Source: Fibrobacter sp. (GTDB lineage Bacteria; Fibrobacterota; Fibrobacteria; Fibrobacterales; Fibrobacteraceae). From it: DNA of 64,000 nucleotides. The notes beneath the pieces are model-generated. The model saw nothing but the letters and a program-made list of their open reading frames with translations. It searched no databases and had not been told where the DNA came from. The DNA is taken from contig JAKSIK010000001.1 in assembly GCA_024398835.1 (NCBI GenBank), positions 1 to 64,000 of the forward strand, written 5' to 3'. Position numbers and translations under genes: made by a program. This document shows positions 34,866 to 43,906 of the stretch, one piece after another (the stretch's first letter is position 1; each line of letters starts with the position of its first letter).

Positions 34866-36209
34866 ATGTCTAAATTGATGCGTTCTATTTCGGGTATTCG
34901 CGGCATTGTGGGGGATACTCTCACACCGCAAGTTTTGCAGAGCCATGTGCGGGCTTTTATTGAAATTACGAAGGCCAAGCGTATCGTTATTGGTCGAGAT
35001 AGTCGGCCTACGGGTGAAGCCATTGTGCAGTTTGTGGCTGGCGTTTGCCGCCTCGCTGGCGTGGATGTGGTGGATGTGGGCCTCTCCACGACGCCCTCGG
35101 TGGAAATTCTCACGACTGAGATGAAGGCTGATGCTGGCATCATCATTACCGCAAGCCATAATCCTCTGGAATGGAACGCCCTCAAGTTCCTCAACAACAA
35201 GGGGCTCTTCCTCGGGCCCGATGATGTGAAGAAACTTTTCGAGTTGGCGGATGCAAACCAGTTCAGCTATCCCGACTATCGCACCATGGGCAAGTATGAG
35301 GTGGTGCCCGATGCTGATGGCGTGCATATTGATGGCACGCTGAAGATTCCGTTTGTGGATGTGGATGCCATTCGGGCGAAGAAGTTTAAAGTGGCTGTGG
35401 ATGCCGTGAATGGCGCCGGCAGTTACATTGTCCCGCGGCTTTTAGAGCAACTAGGCTGCGAAGTGGTGCGGGTGCACTGCGAACCGGACGGAACCTTCCC
35501 CCGTGGGGCGGAACCCATTCCGGAAAATTTGGGCGACTTGCGTGAGGCTGTGAAGAAGAATGGTTGCGCTGTTGGTTTTGCGGTGGATCCGGATGCGGAC
35601 CGCTGCGCCCTCGTGAGCGGTGAGGGCAAGAGCATTGGCGAGGAGTACACTCTTGCCATTGCAATGGAAGAAGTGCTGAGTCAGAAGAAGGGAAGTGTCT
35701 GCGTCAACCTGAGTACCAGCCGCATGAACGAAGATGTGGCGGCAAAGTACGGCTGCGATTTCAGTCGTGCGAAAGTGGGCGAAATCAACGTGAGCCTCCA
35801 GATGATTCAGAATGGCTGCGTGGTTGGCGGTGAAGGTAACGGCGGTGTGATTCTTCCGGCGCTTCACTATGGCCGCGATAGCCTGGTGGCGGCGGCTCTC
35901 GTGCTGAGCTGGATGGCACATCATGATGGTGGCCCGGAAAAGTTTGTAGCGGAAAATCCGGCTTACGTGATGCCCAAGAAAAAGTTTGAATTGGGTGCTA
36001 AGAGTGTTGCAGAAATTCTCCCGCTGGTCCGCAAGGAATTTGAAGGCTGGAAAAGCGATGACCGTGACGGACTCTGGCTTGGAAAGGGGACGTCCTGGGT
36101 CCATGTCCGTGCAAGTAATACGGAACCTGTCATTCGCGTGATTGCAGAAGCTCCTACCGCAGAGGAAGCTGAAAATCTTTGCTCCCGTGTGGAATCTCTG
36201 ATTAGGTAA
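34866..36209 (+). CDS. glmM: Phosphoglucosamine mutase (phosphohexomutase family)
   Basis: 447 residues. Interconverts glucosamine-6-P and glucosamine-1-P for UDP-GlcNAc, peptidoglycan and LPS. Phosphoserine motif TASHNPLEWN (Ser near 99), Mg-binding DPDADR (about 240-245), substrate loop GEGNGGVI, and phosphate-binding RASNTEPVIRV at the end. The opening SGIRGIVG and length fit GlmM, although phosphomannomutase-type activity cannot be excluded. AAGGAG is 6 nt before the ATG. plsC begins 3 nt after the stop. Confidence 0.85.
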   Translation: MSKLMRSISGIRGIVGDTLTPQVLQSHVRAFIEITKAKRIVIGRDSRPTGEAIVQFVAGVCRLAGVDVVDVGLSTTPSVEILTTEMKADAGIIITASHNPLEWNALKFLNNKGLFLGPDDVKKLFELADANQFSYPDYRTMGKYEVVPDADGVHIDGTLKIPFVDVDAIRAKKFKVAVDAVNGAGSYIVPRLLEQLGCEVVRVHCEPDGTFPRGAEPIPENLGDLREAVKKNGCAVGFAVDPDADRCALVSGEGKSIGEEYTLAIAMEEVLSQKKGSVCVNLSTSRMNEDVAAKYGCDFSRAKVGEINVSLQMIQNGCVVGGEGNGGVILPALHYGRDSLVAAALVLSWMAHHDGGPEKFVAENPAYVMPKKKFELGAKSVAEILPLVRKEFEGWKSDDRDGLWLGKGTSWVHVRASNTEPVIRVIAEAPTAEEAENLCSRVESLIR

Positions 36210-36212
36210 ATC

Positions 36213-36983
36213 ATGCGCGCATTACTAGCATTGGCATATTATGTTCTTGTGTTTGCTACCATGTGCATTATGGGAATCCCTTACATGTGGTATTGCGGAT
36301 TGCGCGGTCATTGGGAAGATTGCACCAACATTTGTCGCTTTGATTTCAAGCACTTTATTTTCAAGCTGTTCCGCATCACCGTTTCTGTGGAAGGTGCAGA
36401 AAATATTCCCAAGGAGCGGGGATACGTGATGGTCTTGAACCATCAGAGTTTCTTGGATACCAACGTGGTGTGGCATTCCATTGACAATGCGGCGTTTATG
36501 GCTAAGGCCAGCTTGTGGAAGGCGCCCGTTTTCAGCTGGGTGTTGACGCGCATCGGCTGCATTCCTGTTTATTCCAATCCTCGTAAGAATGCGGGTATGG
36601 GCCAGATGGTCAAGGACCGCTTGGAAAAGGGCAATAACATCGCCGTGTTCCCGGAAGGGCACCGCAGTGCCGATGGTCGTATGTTCAAATTCCAAAATGG
36701 AATATTCAGAATGGCGAAAGAACACCATTTTTCCATTTTACCGATTACATTAGTGAATACTGGCGAACGCTTGCCAAAAGTCAAGTGGGCGATTTATGGA
36801 GGTGAAGTCAAAATTGTAGTTCATCCCTTGATGAAGTATGAGGATTACGCCGAAATGCCCATAGCGGAATTCAGGGACGGCATGCACGATTTGATTGAAT
36901 CGGCACTCCCGTACAAGCAGGCGGAAAAGGAAGTTTCAAATGCGGGCGGTGCCGTCGGCGAACCCGCAGATAAGGAGGCTTAA
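36213..36983 (+). CDS. plsC: 1-acyl-sn-glycerol-3-phosphate acyltransferase (PlsC)
   Basis: 256 residues. Adds the second acyl chain to make phosphatidic acid at the inner membrane. N-terminal hydrophobic helix, HX4D motif NHQSFLD (about 76-82), the VFPEGHRSADG block (about 145-155) and ITLVNTGERLPK follow the family. The C-terminal tail is charged. Starts 3 nt after glmM and is followed at 1 nt by rnr, so glmM-plsC-rnr form an operon. Confidence 0.9.
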   Translation: MRALLALAYYVLVFATMCIMGIPYMWYCGLRGHWEDCTNICRFDFKHFIFKLFRITVSVEGAENIPKERGYVMVLNHQSFLDTNVVWHSIDNAAFMAKASLWKAPVFSWVLTRIGCIPVYSNPRKNAGMGQMVKDRLEKGNNIAVFPEGHRSADGRMFKFQNGIFRMAKEHHFSILPITLVNTGERLPKVKWAIYGGEVKIVVHPLMKYEDYAEMPIAEFRDGMHDLIESALPYKQAEKEVSNAGGAVGEPADKEA

Positions 36984-36984
36984 G

Positions 36985-39321
36985 ATGGCGCATCAGTTAC
37001 CGAGTGAAGAACAAATCCTTGCGATCTTGCGTGACGAACCCATGGTGGGGAGTCAGCTGCGCGGGGCTCTGGGTCTCCCGAAAAAACAGAAGATGGCTTT
37101 CAAGCAGCTCTTGGCGGACATGGTGGAACGGGGCGTTCTCAAACGCACCAGCCATAAGGAATATCAGCTGGGTGATGGAGAACCGCTGGAAGAGAAGGCG
37201 GAAAAACGTCGCAAGAAATTTGCGGATCAGGGCTCTGAAGACAATCGCAGGCCTGGTGCCCGCAGTCGTCGCCAGAAGGACGATTCCAGCGAGACCCGCA
37301 TCAAGCGGGGCATCCTCCATCAGGTGGATGAAGAAATGTGGGTGGTGACGGAACTTGCCACTGGTAAGGAATATGAGATGGCACACCGCCGTCAGGCTCC
37401 TGGTAAGGATGGGGAGACCATCAGCTTCACGTTGTATCCGCACCCGAAACGCAAGCACAGCATGCTCGCCAAGGTGGACCACAGCGCTGACATTTTGAAC
37501 ATCACATGGAAAGAGGTAGCGGAAAAGTTCATGGAAGAAAGCAATCTTCCCAAGGACTTTGGGCCTGCGGTGAAGGAATATGTGAATGGTGTGAAGGAAC
37601 CTACGGCCAAGGATTTCAAGGGTCGTGTGGATTACCGCAAGACCACCATTCTCTGCATAGATCCTGATGGAGCCATGGACCATGACGATGCCATCAGCGT
37701 GGAACGTTTGCCAGGTGGCGGTTTCAAATTGGGTGTCCATATTGCGGACGTGAGCTACTATGTGCCCGAAGGCAGTGATTTGGATGAAGAGGCTTTGGAG
37801 CGCAGTTACACGCAGTATCTGCCCTGGACGGCTGTTCCCATGTTGCCGGATAAACTTTCCAGCAATGTGTGCAGTTTGCACGAAGGCGTGGACCGCTGTG
37901 CATTCACTTGCATGATGGAACTGGACAAGAATGCCAATGTGCTCTCTTGGGATTTCCATCGCAGTATTGTGAAGATAACCAAGTCCATCACCTACCAGCA
38001 GGCAGTTGCTTTGATGGAACAGGGCGATGAAGATGTGAAGGCTTTGGCCGAAGTGACCAAGCTTTTGAAAATCAATCGCACCAAGGATGGCCTGCTGGAA
38101 TTCAAGAGCACTGAATATGGCTGCAAGTTTAACGAGAACGGCGAGCCTATCCAGATTGTGCCTCGTGAAACAGATGAGAGCAATTCCTGGGTGGAAGAGT
38201 GCATGCTCATTGCCAACAATTGCTGCGCCAAGGAATTGAAAAAACGCAAGTTGCAGGGCATCTATCGTATTCATGAGGCTCCGGATACCAAGGACATCAT
38301 GGAGCTTTATTACATGTATCCGGATTTGTTTAAGGATGCTCCGGTGATGCTTCGTGAATTGGGTCGCCCCCGCAGTGGCGATACCAACTTGAATCCGACG
38401 GCGTTCAAACTTTATGAACATCTGGTGAAACGTGCCGGCGATGATGAGGTGCTGACGAACCGCATCCTCCGCAGTATGCAGAAGGCTCATTACGACAGTA
38501 ACAGTTTTGGACACTTCGCCTTGAACTGGCAGGATTACAGCCATTTCACTAGCCCTATCCGCCGTTATGCGGATTTGTGGTGCCATCGTGAACTAGCCCG
38601 CACGGGTAAGGAGATTGAGGCGGAACGGACCAATAGCGTCATTGAAGTTTGCGATTTGATTTCTACCAACGAAATCAAGAATATGAAGGTGGAGCGCTTG
38701 GCCATCAAGGTTTGCGCTAGCTGGATTTTGAAGGACCGCATTGGTGATGAGTTTGAAGCTTCCGTAAGTGGTGTGGAAGAATGGGGCATCTTTGTCTCCA
38801 TTGCAGACCCCATTGCAGAAGGCTTGGTGCGCTTCCGCGACATCGCCGGTGACGACTTCTACATCTTCAATCCGGACCAAGGCGTTGTCGTCGGGAAGCG
38901 GAGCGGTAAGACGTTCCGCCGCGGCGATAAGGTCAAAGTTCGCCTGCTCCGAGTGGATCCTCTCCGCGGTCAGGTGGACTTTGAAATCCTGGAAAAACTT
39001 TCGCCCGAGCGCAAACATCGTCGCAGTCCCGAGGAACGTGCGGACCGCGCAGGAGCTGCAGAGGCTTTGGGCTACTTGAGTCAGCCAGAATTTGATGATG
39101 GCTTTGATGACGAACAGGAGCGCTTCCCCATGAAGCGGGGTCGTGACCGCAAGCGCAGTGCCGACATGGGTGAACGCGGTCGCGGGCGTGGCGAATCTCG
39201 CCGCGGCGGGCGTGATGATTCCCGCGGCAGTCGGGGTCGTGAAAGCAGAAGTCGCGGCGATCAAGGTCATGGCGGGCGAGGTGATTCTCGTGGTCGCAGT
39301 GGTCGCAGAGGTCGCCGCTAA
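36985..39321 (+). CDS. rnr: Ribonuclease R (RNase II family exoribonuclease)
   Basis: 778 residues from ATG 36985, preceded by TAAGGAGG at 6 nt; a longer reading from 36895 overlaps plsC. N-terminal winged helix (EEQILAILRDEPMVGSQLRGALGL), cold-shock domains, RNB catalytic domain with DPDGAMDHDDAISVE (Asp cluster about 224-238) and the SPIRRYADLWCHREL block, S1 domain (DEFEASVSGVEEWGIFVSI, about 590-675), and an Arg/Gly-rich tail (about 700-778). It degrades structured RNA 3' to 5'. The RG-rich tail is longer and more repetitive than in enteric RNase R and probably binds RNA. Confidence 0.94.
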   Translation: MAHQLPSEEQILAILRDEPMVGSQLRGALGLPKKQKMAFKQLLADMVERGVLKRTSHKEYQLGDGEPLEEKAEKRRKKFADQGSEDNRRPGARSRRQKDDSSETRIKRGILHQVDEEMWVVTELATGKEYEMAHRRQAPGKDGETISFTLYPHPKRKHSMLAKVDHSADILNITWKEVAEKFMEESNLPKDFGPAVKEYVNGVKEPTAKDFKGRVDYRKTTILCIDPDGAMDHDDAISVERLPGGGFKLGVHIADVSYYVPEGSDLDEEALERSYTQYLPWTAVPMLPDKLSSNVCSLHEGVDRCAFTCMMELDKNANVLSWDFHRSIVKITKSITYQQAVALMEQGDEDVKALAEVTKLLKINRTKDGLLEFKSTEYGCKFNENGEPIQIVPRETDESNSWVEECMLIANNCCAKELKKRKLQGIYRIHEAPDTKDIMELYYMYPDLFKDAPVMLRELGRPRSGDTNLNPTAFKLYEHLVKRAGDDEVLTNRILRSMQKAHYDSNSFGHFALNWQDYSHFTSPIRRYADLWCHRELARTGKEIEAERTNSVIEVCDLISTNEIKNMKVERLAIKVCASWILKDRIGDEFEASVSGVEEWGIFVSIADPIAEGLVRFRDIAGDDFYIFNPDQGVVVGKRSGKTFRRGDKVKVRLLRVDPLRGQVDFEILEKLSPERKHRRSPEERADRAGAAEALGYLSQPEFDDGFDDEQERFPMKRGRDRKRSADMGERGRGRGESRRGGRDDSRGSRGRESRSRGDQGHGGRGDSRGRSGRRGRR

Positions 39322-39324
39322 TCT

Positions 39325-40176
39325 ATGCCATACAAGAAAATCGCACTTTACGCCAGTTATCAAACGGGAGAAACTCTCCCGGGCTATGTGCGTTTTGCGC
39401 TTCAGAAACTAGCCGCAACGGATTTTCATGTCGTGCTGCTGACAAACCGCCGGGAGCTTTCTTCCGAAACGCGGGCCTTCCTTGAGCAGAGTGGCATCGA
39501 ACTTTTCCTCACGGAAAATCACGGCTTTGATTTCGGGATGTGGCGCCGCTATCTTCAGACCCAAGCCGCGGGCGATTCTCTCGCCTCACTGGAACGTCTG
39601 CTGCTTATCAATGACTCCACCGTTTACTACAGGAATATCTTTCCTCAAATTTTTGAACAGGCAGAAAAATTATCGGCAGATGTGGTGTCGCTCACTCGTA
39701 ACACGGAAATATTCCCACATTTGCAATCCTACTTTTTGTACATCAAACAGCCAGCTCTGGGCTCGTTCTACACGCATCTTTTTGAAACGCCGGAACAGAC
39801 GAAATTTTACGATGTGGTTCACAGCTTAGAAATAGGCCTCAGCCGCCATTTTACAGAAAATGAAGTGACGATGGAATCCATCTATTCTCCAGAGGGAACG
39901 GTTATTTTTGCTTATCCCAAACTTATTATGGATGGAGCAGGCTTTGTGAAGCGTAAATTGTTGCAGCGTCGATTCACATTGAAAGAGAAGGTACATTTTG
40001 CGCGATGGAAGGCGCTGGAAGCCTTGAATTGTGATTATGGACGGCTCATAAAAGCTGCTGGTGTAGATACAGATTTTGATTTTTCGTGGCTTCCTCTCCC
40101 AATAGAGTCTGCTCCACGTCATATTGTGGATGTGGTCTGGGAAAAATTCGTTTCCCTCTTGCTTTCCCATGCTTGA
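39325..40176 (+). CDS. RgpF-like (rhamnan synthesis F) family protein
   Basis: 283 residues, begins 3 nt after rnr. RgpF-family features: KKIALYASYQTGETLPGYVRFALQKL at the start, the ENHGFDFGMWRRYLQ motif (about 65-79) and LLLINDSTVYYRNIFPQIFEQ, which resemble the NxGxDxG and NDS blocks of RgpF proteins in rhamnose-rich polysaccharide synthesis. No polysaccharide cluster surrounds it, so the role here is open. Overlaps the next gene by 8 nt. Confidence 0.65.
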   Translation: MPYKKIALYASYQTGETLPGYVRFALQKLAATDFHVVLLTNRRELSSETRAFLEQSGIELFLTENHGFDFGMWRRYLQTQAAGDSLASLERLLLINDSTVYYRNIFPQIFEQAEKLSADVVSLTRNTEIFPHLQSYFLYIKQPALGSFYTHLFETPEQTKFYDVVHSLEIGLSRHFTENEVTMESIYSPEGTVIFAYPKLIMDGAGFVKRKLLQRRFTLKEKVHFARWKALEALNCDYGRLIKAAGVDTDFDFSWLPLPIESAPRHIVDVVWEKFVSLLLSHA

Positions 40177-40738
40177 TATTGAAGAAATTTCGCTTGAAAC
40201 TTTGCGCGGCGAAAAGGTATGCCTGCGGAAAATTGGGGAAGCTGATGTTCCGGCACTTTTCCAATTGGTCGTAGATTCTAGAGAATTTTTGGCGGCGCAT
40301 TTGCCCTGGCCAGCCGACGTCATCTCGGAAGACGATGTCCAGTCTCGCCTTGAATCCTGGGAACTGCAGGCAGATATGGGCAGTGGCGGTTGCTGGGGTA
40401 TTTTTCACGAAGGACATATTACAGGTTGTATTATTCTAGGTTGGGTGCAGAAGGAGCATCATTCTGCCACAATTAGTTATTGGCTGGGAAAACCCTTTAC
40501 TGGCATGGGTTTTGCAACAGACGCCTTAAAGACACTGAGCCGCTTTGCCTTTGAAACGCTGAAGTTGAATCGCCTGGAAATTTCCGTGTCTGTCAACAAC
40601 TTGCCTAGTGTTGCGGTGGCTCGCCGCATAGGATTCCAGGAAGAGGGAGTTTGCCGTCAATATGAACGAATTAATGGCAATTTTGAGGACCACATCCGAT
40701 TCTCTCTGTTGGCTTCCGACGACCAGAATCATTCTTGA
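40169..40738 (+). CDS. GNAT acetyltransferase (RimJ/RimL-like)
   Basis: 189 residues from ATG 40169, overlapping the end of the RgpF-like gene by 8 nt. RimJ/RimL-type GNAT fold: LRGEKVCLRKIGEADVPALFQLV at the start, the acetyl-CoA region YWLGKPFTGMGFATDALKTLSRFAF (about 111-135), then LNRLEISVSVNNLPSVAVARRIGFQEEGVCRQ. Acetylates an N-terminal amine of a protein or a small molecule; substrate unknown. Cytoplasmic. Confidence 0.88.
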   Translation: MLDIEEISLETLRGEKVCLRKIGEADVPALFQLVVDSREFLAAHLPWPADVISEDDVQSRLESWELQADMGSGGCWGIFHEGHITGCIILGWVQKEHHSATISYWLGKPFTGMGFATDALKTLSRFAFETLKLNRLEISVSVNNLPSVAVARRIGFQEEGVCRQYERINGNFEDHIRFSLLASDDQNHS

Positions 40739-40798
40739 TTGGTTACCCCAGTAAACGAGAAATAATTCCGAACCCTTTCCCATTACCCATTAAACATC

Positions 40799-40804
40799 TA
40801 TCTT
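40799..40804 (+). promoter_or_regulatory. -10-like box of the TIGR02147 gene, leaderless spacing
   Basis: TATCTT followed by ATGGGC and then the ATG at 40811. No Shine-Dalgarno. Confidence 0.35.
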
Positions 40805-40810
40805 ATGGGC

Positions 40811-41653
40811 ATGGAAACGACTGAAAGAGCAAAATCCCAAGAACCCGACGTGTTGCAGTACACGAATTTTAGGGTGTATCTGCGGGACTACTACGAGTTC
40901 AAAAAGCGGACTCAGGCTTCTTTCAGTCTGCGCTATTTTGCCGAAAAGTCCGGCCTTTCCAGCCATGCTCACTTGAAACTTACCATTGATGGCAAGCGCA
41001 ACATCACCAAGAATACGGTGCTGAAACTGATTCAGGGATTGGGGCTGGAAAAACAGCGTGCTGCCTACTTTGAAAGTCTGGTATTTTTCAACCAGGCTCA
41101 GACGGATTCAGAAAAGCAGATTTATTACGCGCAGTTGGTGAAGGCAAGCCCTCGCTCTAAACTGCACAAGATGGAAAAGGCCCAGTTCCGCATTTTCAAG
41201 GAATGGCATCATTCCGTAATTCTGGAGATGGTGTCTCTGCGTGGTTTCAAGCCCATTCCCGATGCTATATCCAAACGACTTCGGGGCTTTGTGACGCCAG
41301 CGCAAGTGATGGAATCGCTCCAGTTATTGACGGAACTCGGTCTTCTTGTGAAGACGGCGAATGGTTATCGCCAGCGGGGCCCCATGATCACGACAGATGA
41401 TGAGGTCCAGGATATGATGGTGAAGACCTATCATCAGAAAATGCTTCAGCTTTCTGCAGGAATGCTGGAATTGCCTTCCCAGGAACGTGATTTTTCGGCC
41501 CTCACATTCAGTATTCGACGTGAAGATTTCCCTAAATTGAAAAATCACATACAACTGATGCGCAAAGAACTGCTAGATTTCTCTGCAAAGTCCGGAGAAG
41601 CTGATGATGTTGTACAGGTGAACATCCAACTGTTTCCTCTGACTCGAGGATAG
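40811..41653 (+). CDS. TIGR02147 / DUF4423 family putative transcriptional regulator
   Basis: 280 residues from ATG 40811 (an ATG two codons earlier is also possible). Family pattern: DVLQYTNFRVYLRDYYEFKK, then a helix-turn-helix-like FSLRYFAEKSGLSSHAHLKLTIDGKRNITKNTVLKLIQGLGL (about 38-80), then KAQFRIFKEWHHSVILEMVSLRGF and a C-terminal DFSALTFSIRREDFPKLKNHIQ. TIGR02147 proteins were first recognised as a paralogous family of Fibrobacter. The N-terminal part looks DNA-binding. The stop overlaps a GTG and lies 2 nt before the ATG of a lipoprotein gene, so the two form a unit. Confidence 0.82.
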   Translation: METTERAKSQEPDVLQYTNFRVYLRDYYEFKKRTQASFSLRYFAEKSGLSSHAHLKLTIDGKRNITKNTVLKLIQGLGLEKQRAAYFESLVFFNQAQTDSEKQIYYAQLVKASPRSKLHKMEKAQFRIFKEWHHSVILEMVSLRGFKPIPDAISKRLRGFVTPAQVMESLQLLTELGLLVKTANGYRQRGPMITTDDEVQDMMVKTYHQKMLQLSAGMLELPSQERDFSALTFSIRREDFPKLKNHIQLMRKELLDFSAKSGEADDVVQVNIQLFPLTRG

Positions 41654-41655
41654 TG

Positions 41656-42918
41656 ATGAAGTTTTGCGGAGTGCTTGTTGGGTTCTTTTTGATGATGCTT
41701 GCTGTTGTAGGCTGTTCTAACGAGAGCAGCGAGCCTGTAGCAGGAATTGAAATCGGGAACCCGGCCCTCGCTTTCACTGCAGATTTTACGGTAGATTATT
41801 CCGAGGTTGAAAAGACTTCTCTCGCCAAGTCTGCTGCCAGGGATGAACCCGTTCTCCTTGATAGCTTTACCTTAGATTTGCATGGAATCCGTTCCTATTC
41901 CAGCTACTATGTTTCTGTTTCCATTGACCCTGTTGCGGGCTTGCAACTGTGGCCGTACGAATCGGCGCCCGAAGCTGTGCTGCCCATATCCTTTACAGAG
42001 GAAAATTCCTTCGATGATGCCTTTAGCGGCATCAACTTGCAAGATGAAGGCTTCTTGAAAGAGATGGGGGTCTCGTTTGCGGTACCGAACAAATCCTCCA
42101 CTATCCAGGGACGTATTTTGGTGGGGAAGGATTATGTTCCCTTTGAGTATTCTCTTAGCGATTTTGTGAAATTCACGTTACGGTACCACTATTCTCAGAT
42201 AGAGCGGGTTTCGGATAGTGTTTATAATTTGTCTGTAATGTTCCGCGTCCGCCATTTCGTAGATGGTTTGGATTTGGTTAAAGCGGAGGTTTCTGAAGAT
42301 GGAATCATTCGCTTTAATGCGGAAAACAACAAGGATTTGTGGAAAATTTTGAATGACCAATTCCTGCCCAGTTTCCAAGCTCTTCGCTATGAATACATGG
42401 AAGGCGATGGGGATGTGAAGGAGAAATATGTTCTGGACATTTGGGAAGGGATTGTGGGCTCGCGCACGGATAATGTGGTCTCCAATAGCGATTTTGCGAA
42501 TGGATCCCAGGATTGGATTTTGATGAACCAGTTTGGGGGCTTTGCGGATAGTAGCATTGTGACTGAAAAAGATGGCCAGCACATCATGAAGGTGGATGTG
42601 AAAACAGCTGGCAGATACTCTTATAGCGTTCAGTTGATTCACGAAAATATCGGTCTTGTGGCTGGCAAAAAATACAAGTGCGTATTTACCATCTGGTCTG
42701 ACAAGGGAGGCGAAATCACCGCTCGTATTGGATCTTATGCCACATATGAAACCATTGGATTCCAGGAGCACATTAAGGTGCCAACATCTGGAAAATCGGT
42801 TGAGATAGAATTTACGCCAGAAGAAAGCACTCCCTTTGCCCGTTTTGAAATGAATTTGGGCAACTCTGTTCAGACTTACTATGTTAAGGATGTTCAGATT
42901 TATCGTCTGGGTAAGTAA
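41656..42918 (+). CDS. Lipoprotein with C-terminal carbohydrate-binding-like module
   Basis: 420 residues from ATG 41656, with GAGG 6 nt upstream; a GTG one codon earlier overlaps the regulator stop. Signal peptide with lipobox VVGC (Cys 20). The N-terminal half (about 25-270) is of unknown fold. The end (about 275-420, starting NVVSNSDFANGSQDWIL and ending YYVKDVQIYRLG) fits the jelly-roll pattern of CBM_4_9 carbohydrate-binding modules. The coupling to a TIGR02147 regulator suggests that the pair is co-expressed. Probably surface-exposed glycan binding; inferred. Confidence 0.7.
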   Translation: MKFCGVLVGFFLMMLAVVGCSNESSEPVAGIEIGNPALAFTADFTVDYSEVEKTSLAKSAARDEPVLLDSFTLDLHGIRSYSSYYVSVSIDPVAGLQLWPYESAPEAVLPISFTEENSFDDAFSGINLQDEGFLKEMGVSFAVPNKSSTIQGRILVGKDYVPFEYSLSDFVKFTLRYHYSQIERVSDSVYNLSVMFRVRHFVDGLDLVKAEVSEDGIIRFNAENNKDLWKILNDQFLPSFQALRYEYMEGDGDVKEKYVLDIWEGIVGSRTDNVVSNSDFANGSQDWILMNQFGGFADSSIVTEKDGQHIMKVDVKTAGRYSYSVQLIHENIGLVAGKKYKCVFTIWSDKGGEITARIGSYATYETIGFQEHIKVPTSGKSVEIEFTPEESTPFARFEMNLGNSVQTYYVKDVQIYRLGK

Positions 42919-42974
42919 GAAAAATTTTTCAAAAAAATGTGGGAGAAATATCCTTGTAAAACGTTTATAAGGGT

Positions 42975-43691
42975 ATGGATTTTTTAAAACGTTGCTCAAA
43001 TTTCTTTTTTGGTATGGAATGCCTGGGTTGTGGTTCCACATCAGAATATCTGGATCCCTGGTTTTGTCCGGATTGCAAGGCAAAACTGCAACAGGCGGGC
43101 AAGGAACCTCGGTTTCCCAACGAGAATACGGCTTGTCTTTTTCCCTTAGATCAGCGGACGCGTCGCCTAGTTCATGCTCTCAAGTATCGCAGCCTCTCGG
43201 GAGTTGCTTCTTATCTAGTTCGTCAATCGTCTTTGACTAAGGGCGGAATTTTGGCGGGCTGTGTAGAGGAATGGGCTCAGCCTCTGGTCTTTGTTCCGGT
43301 GCCGCTCCATCCAGCCAGGTACCGGGAGCGTGGTTATAATCAGGCGGAACGAATTGCTGCCGCTCTAGCGACCATCACGGGTGGTCAGGTAAGGCGGTTG
43401 TTACGACGGCGGAGCTTCAAGGTTTCCCAGACAAAGCTTCACCGAGATGAGCGGGAATGGAATGTGGCGGGTGCCTTTACGGAAGTCCCTGCAGTTAAGT
43501 TTCCTGCTCATGGAACGATTGTGGTGGTGGATGACGTTTTTACGACGGGGGCGACCACGGGAGCTTGTATAAGCGCACTTTCGAAATGCATATCCCTGGA
43601 TATAAAGGTTTGTACGCTTTTGTTTGACGAGCCTGCCAGCGCGGCTATGGATTTTGCCGCCGACCAAAACCATGTGTGGGATTACCATTAG
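42975..43691 (+). CDS. ComF family amidophosphoribosyltransferase-like protein
   Basis: 238 residues. Zinc-finger-like start CLGCGS ... WFCPDCKAKL (about 15-38), then a phosphoribosyltransferase domain with VPVPLHPARYRERGYNQAE (about 113-131) and the PRPP motif TIVVVDDVFTTGATTGAC (about 178-195). ComF proteins link DNA uptake in naturally competent bacteria; in others the role is unclear. No other competence genes are adjacent. A TTTATA-like box lies 5 nt before the ATG, so the leader may be very short. Confidence 0.88.
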   Translation: MDFLKRCSNFFFGMECLGCGSTSEYLDPWFCPDCKAKLQQAGKEPRFPNENTACLFPLDQRTRRLVHALKYRSLSGVASYLVRQSSLTKGGILAGCVEEWAQPLVFVPVPLHPARYRERGYNQAERIAAALATITGGQVRRLLRRRSFKVSQTKLHRDEREWNVAGAFTEVPAVKFPAHGTIVVVDDVFTTGATTGACISALSKCISLDIKVCTLLFDEPASAAMDFAADQNHVWDYH

Positions 43692-43705
43692 AGCAAAATT
43701 CTATA

Positions 43706-43740
43706 CAAAAAACACCCGGAGTCTTTCAACCCGGGTGTTT
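43706..43740 (-). terminator. Terminator of tRNA-Ser
   Basis: 10-bp perfect stem AAACACCCGG/CCGGGTGTTT with an 11-nt loop; T-run on the minus strand (A-run at 43706-43712). Confidence 0.9.
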
Positions 43741-43742
43741 CG

Positions 43743-43823
43743 CGGAGGAAGAGGGACTCGAACCCCCAAGCCTGACGGCGGCGGTTTTCAAGACCGCTGA
43801 CTTACCAATTAGCCTATTCCTCC
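43743..43823 (-). tRNA. tRNA-Ser (anticodon TGA)
   Basis: 81 nt. Acceptor GGAGGAA/TTCCTCC, anticodon stem GCGGT/ACCGC with loop CTTGAAA, a 13-nt variable arm with a GCC/GGC mini-stem, T-arm with TTCGAGT. The variable arm is short for a serine tRNA. CCA not encoded. Confidence 0.95.
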
Positions 43824-43894
43824 AAAAAGTGCCCAAAGAATAAAAAAGTCCCGTGGTTTCGTCAATTCTTTTTATGGGTATTTTGCGAATTTGT

Positions 43895-43900
43895 TATTTT
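43895..43900 (+). promoter_or_regulatory. -10-like box of the HD-GYP gene, leaderless spacing
   Basis: TATTTT followed by ATAGGT and then ATG at 43907; an upstream TGT makes it an extended -10. Confidence 0.4.
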
Positions 43901-43906
43901 ATAGGT

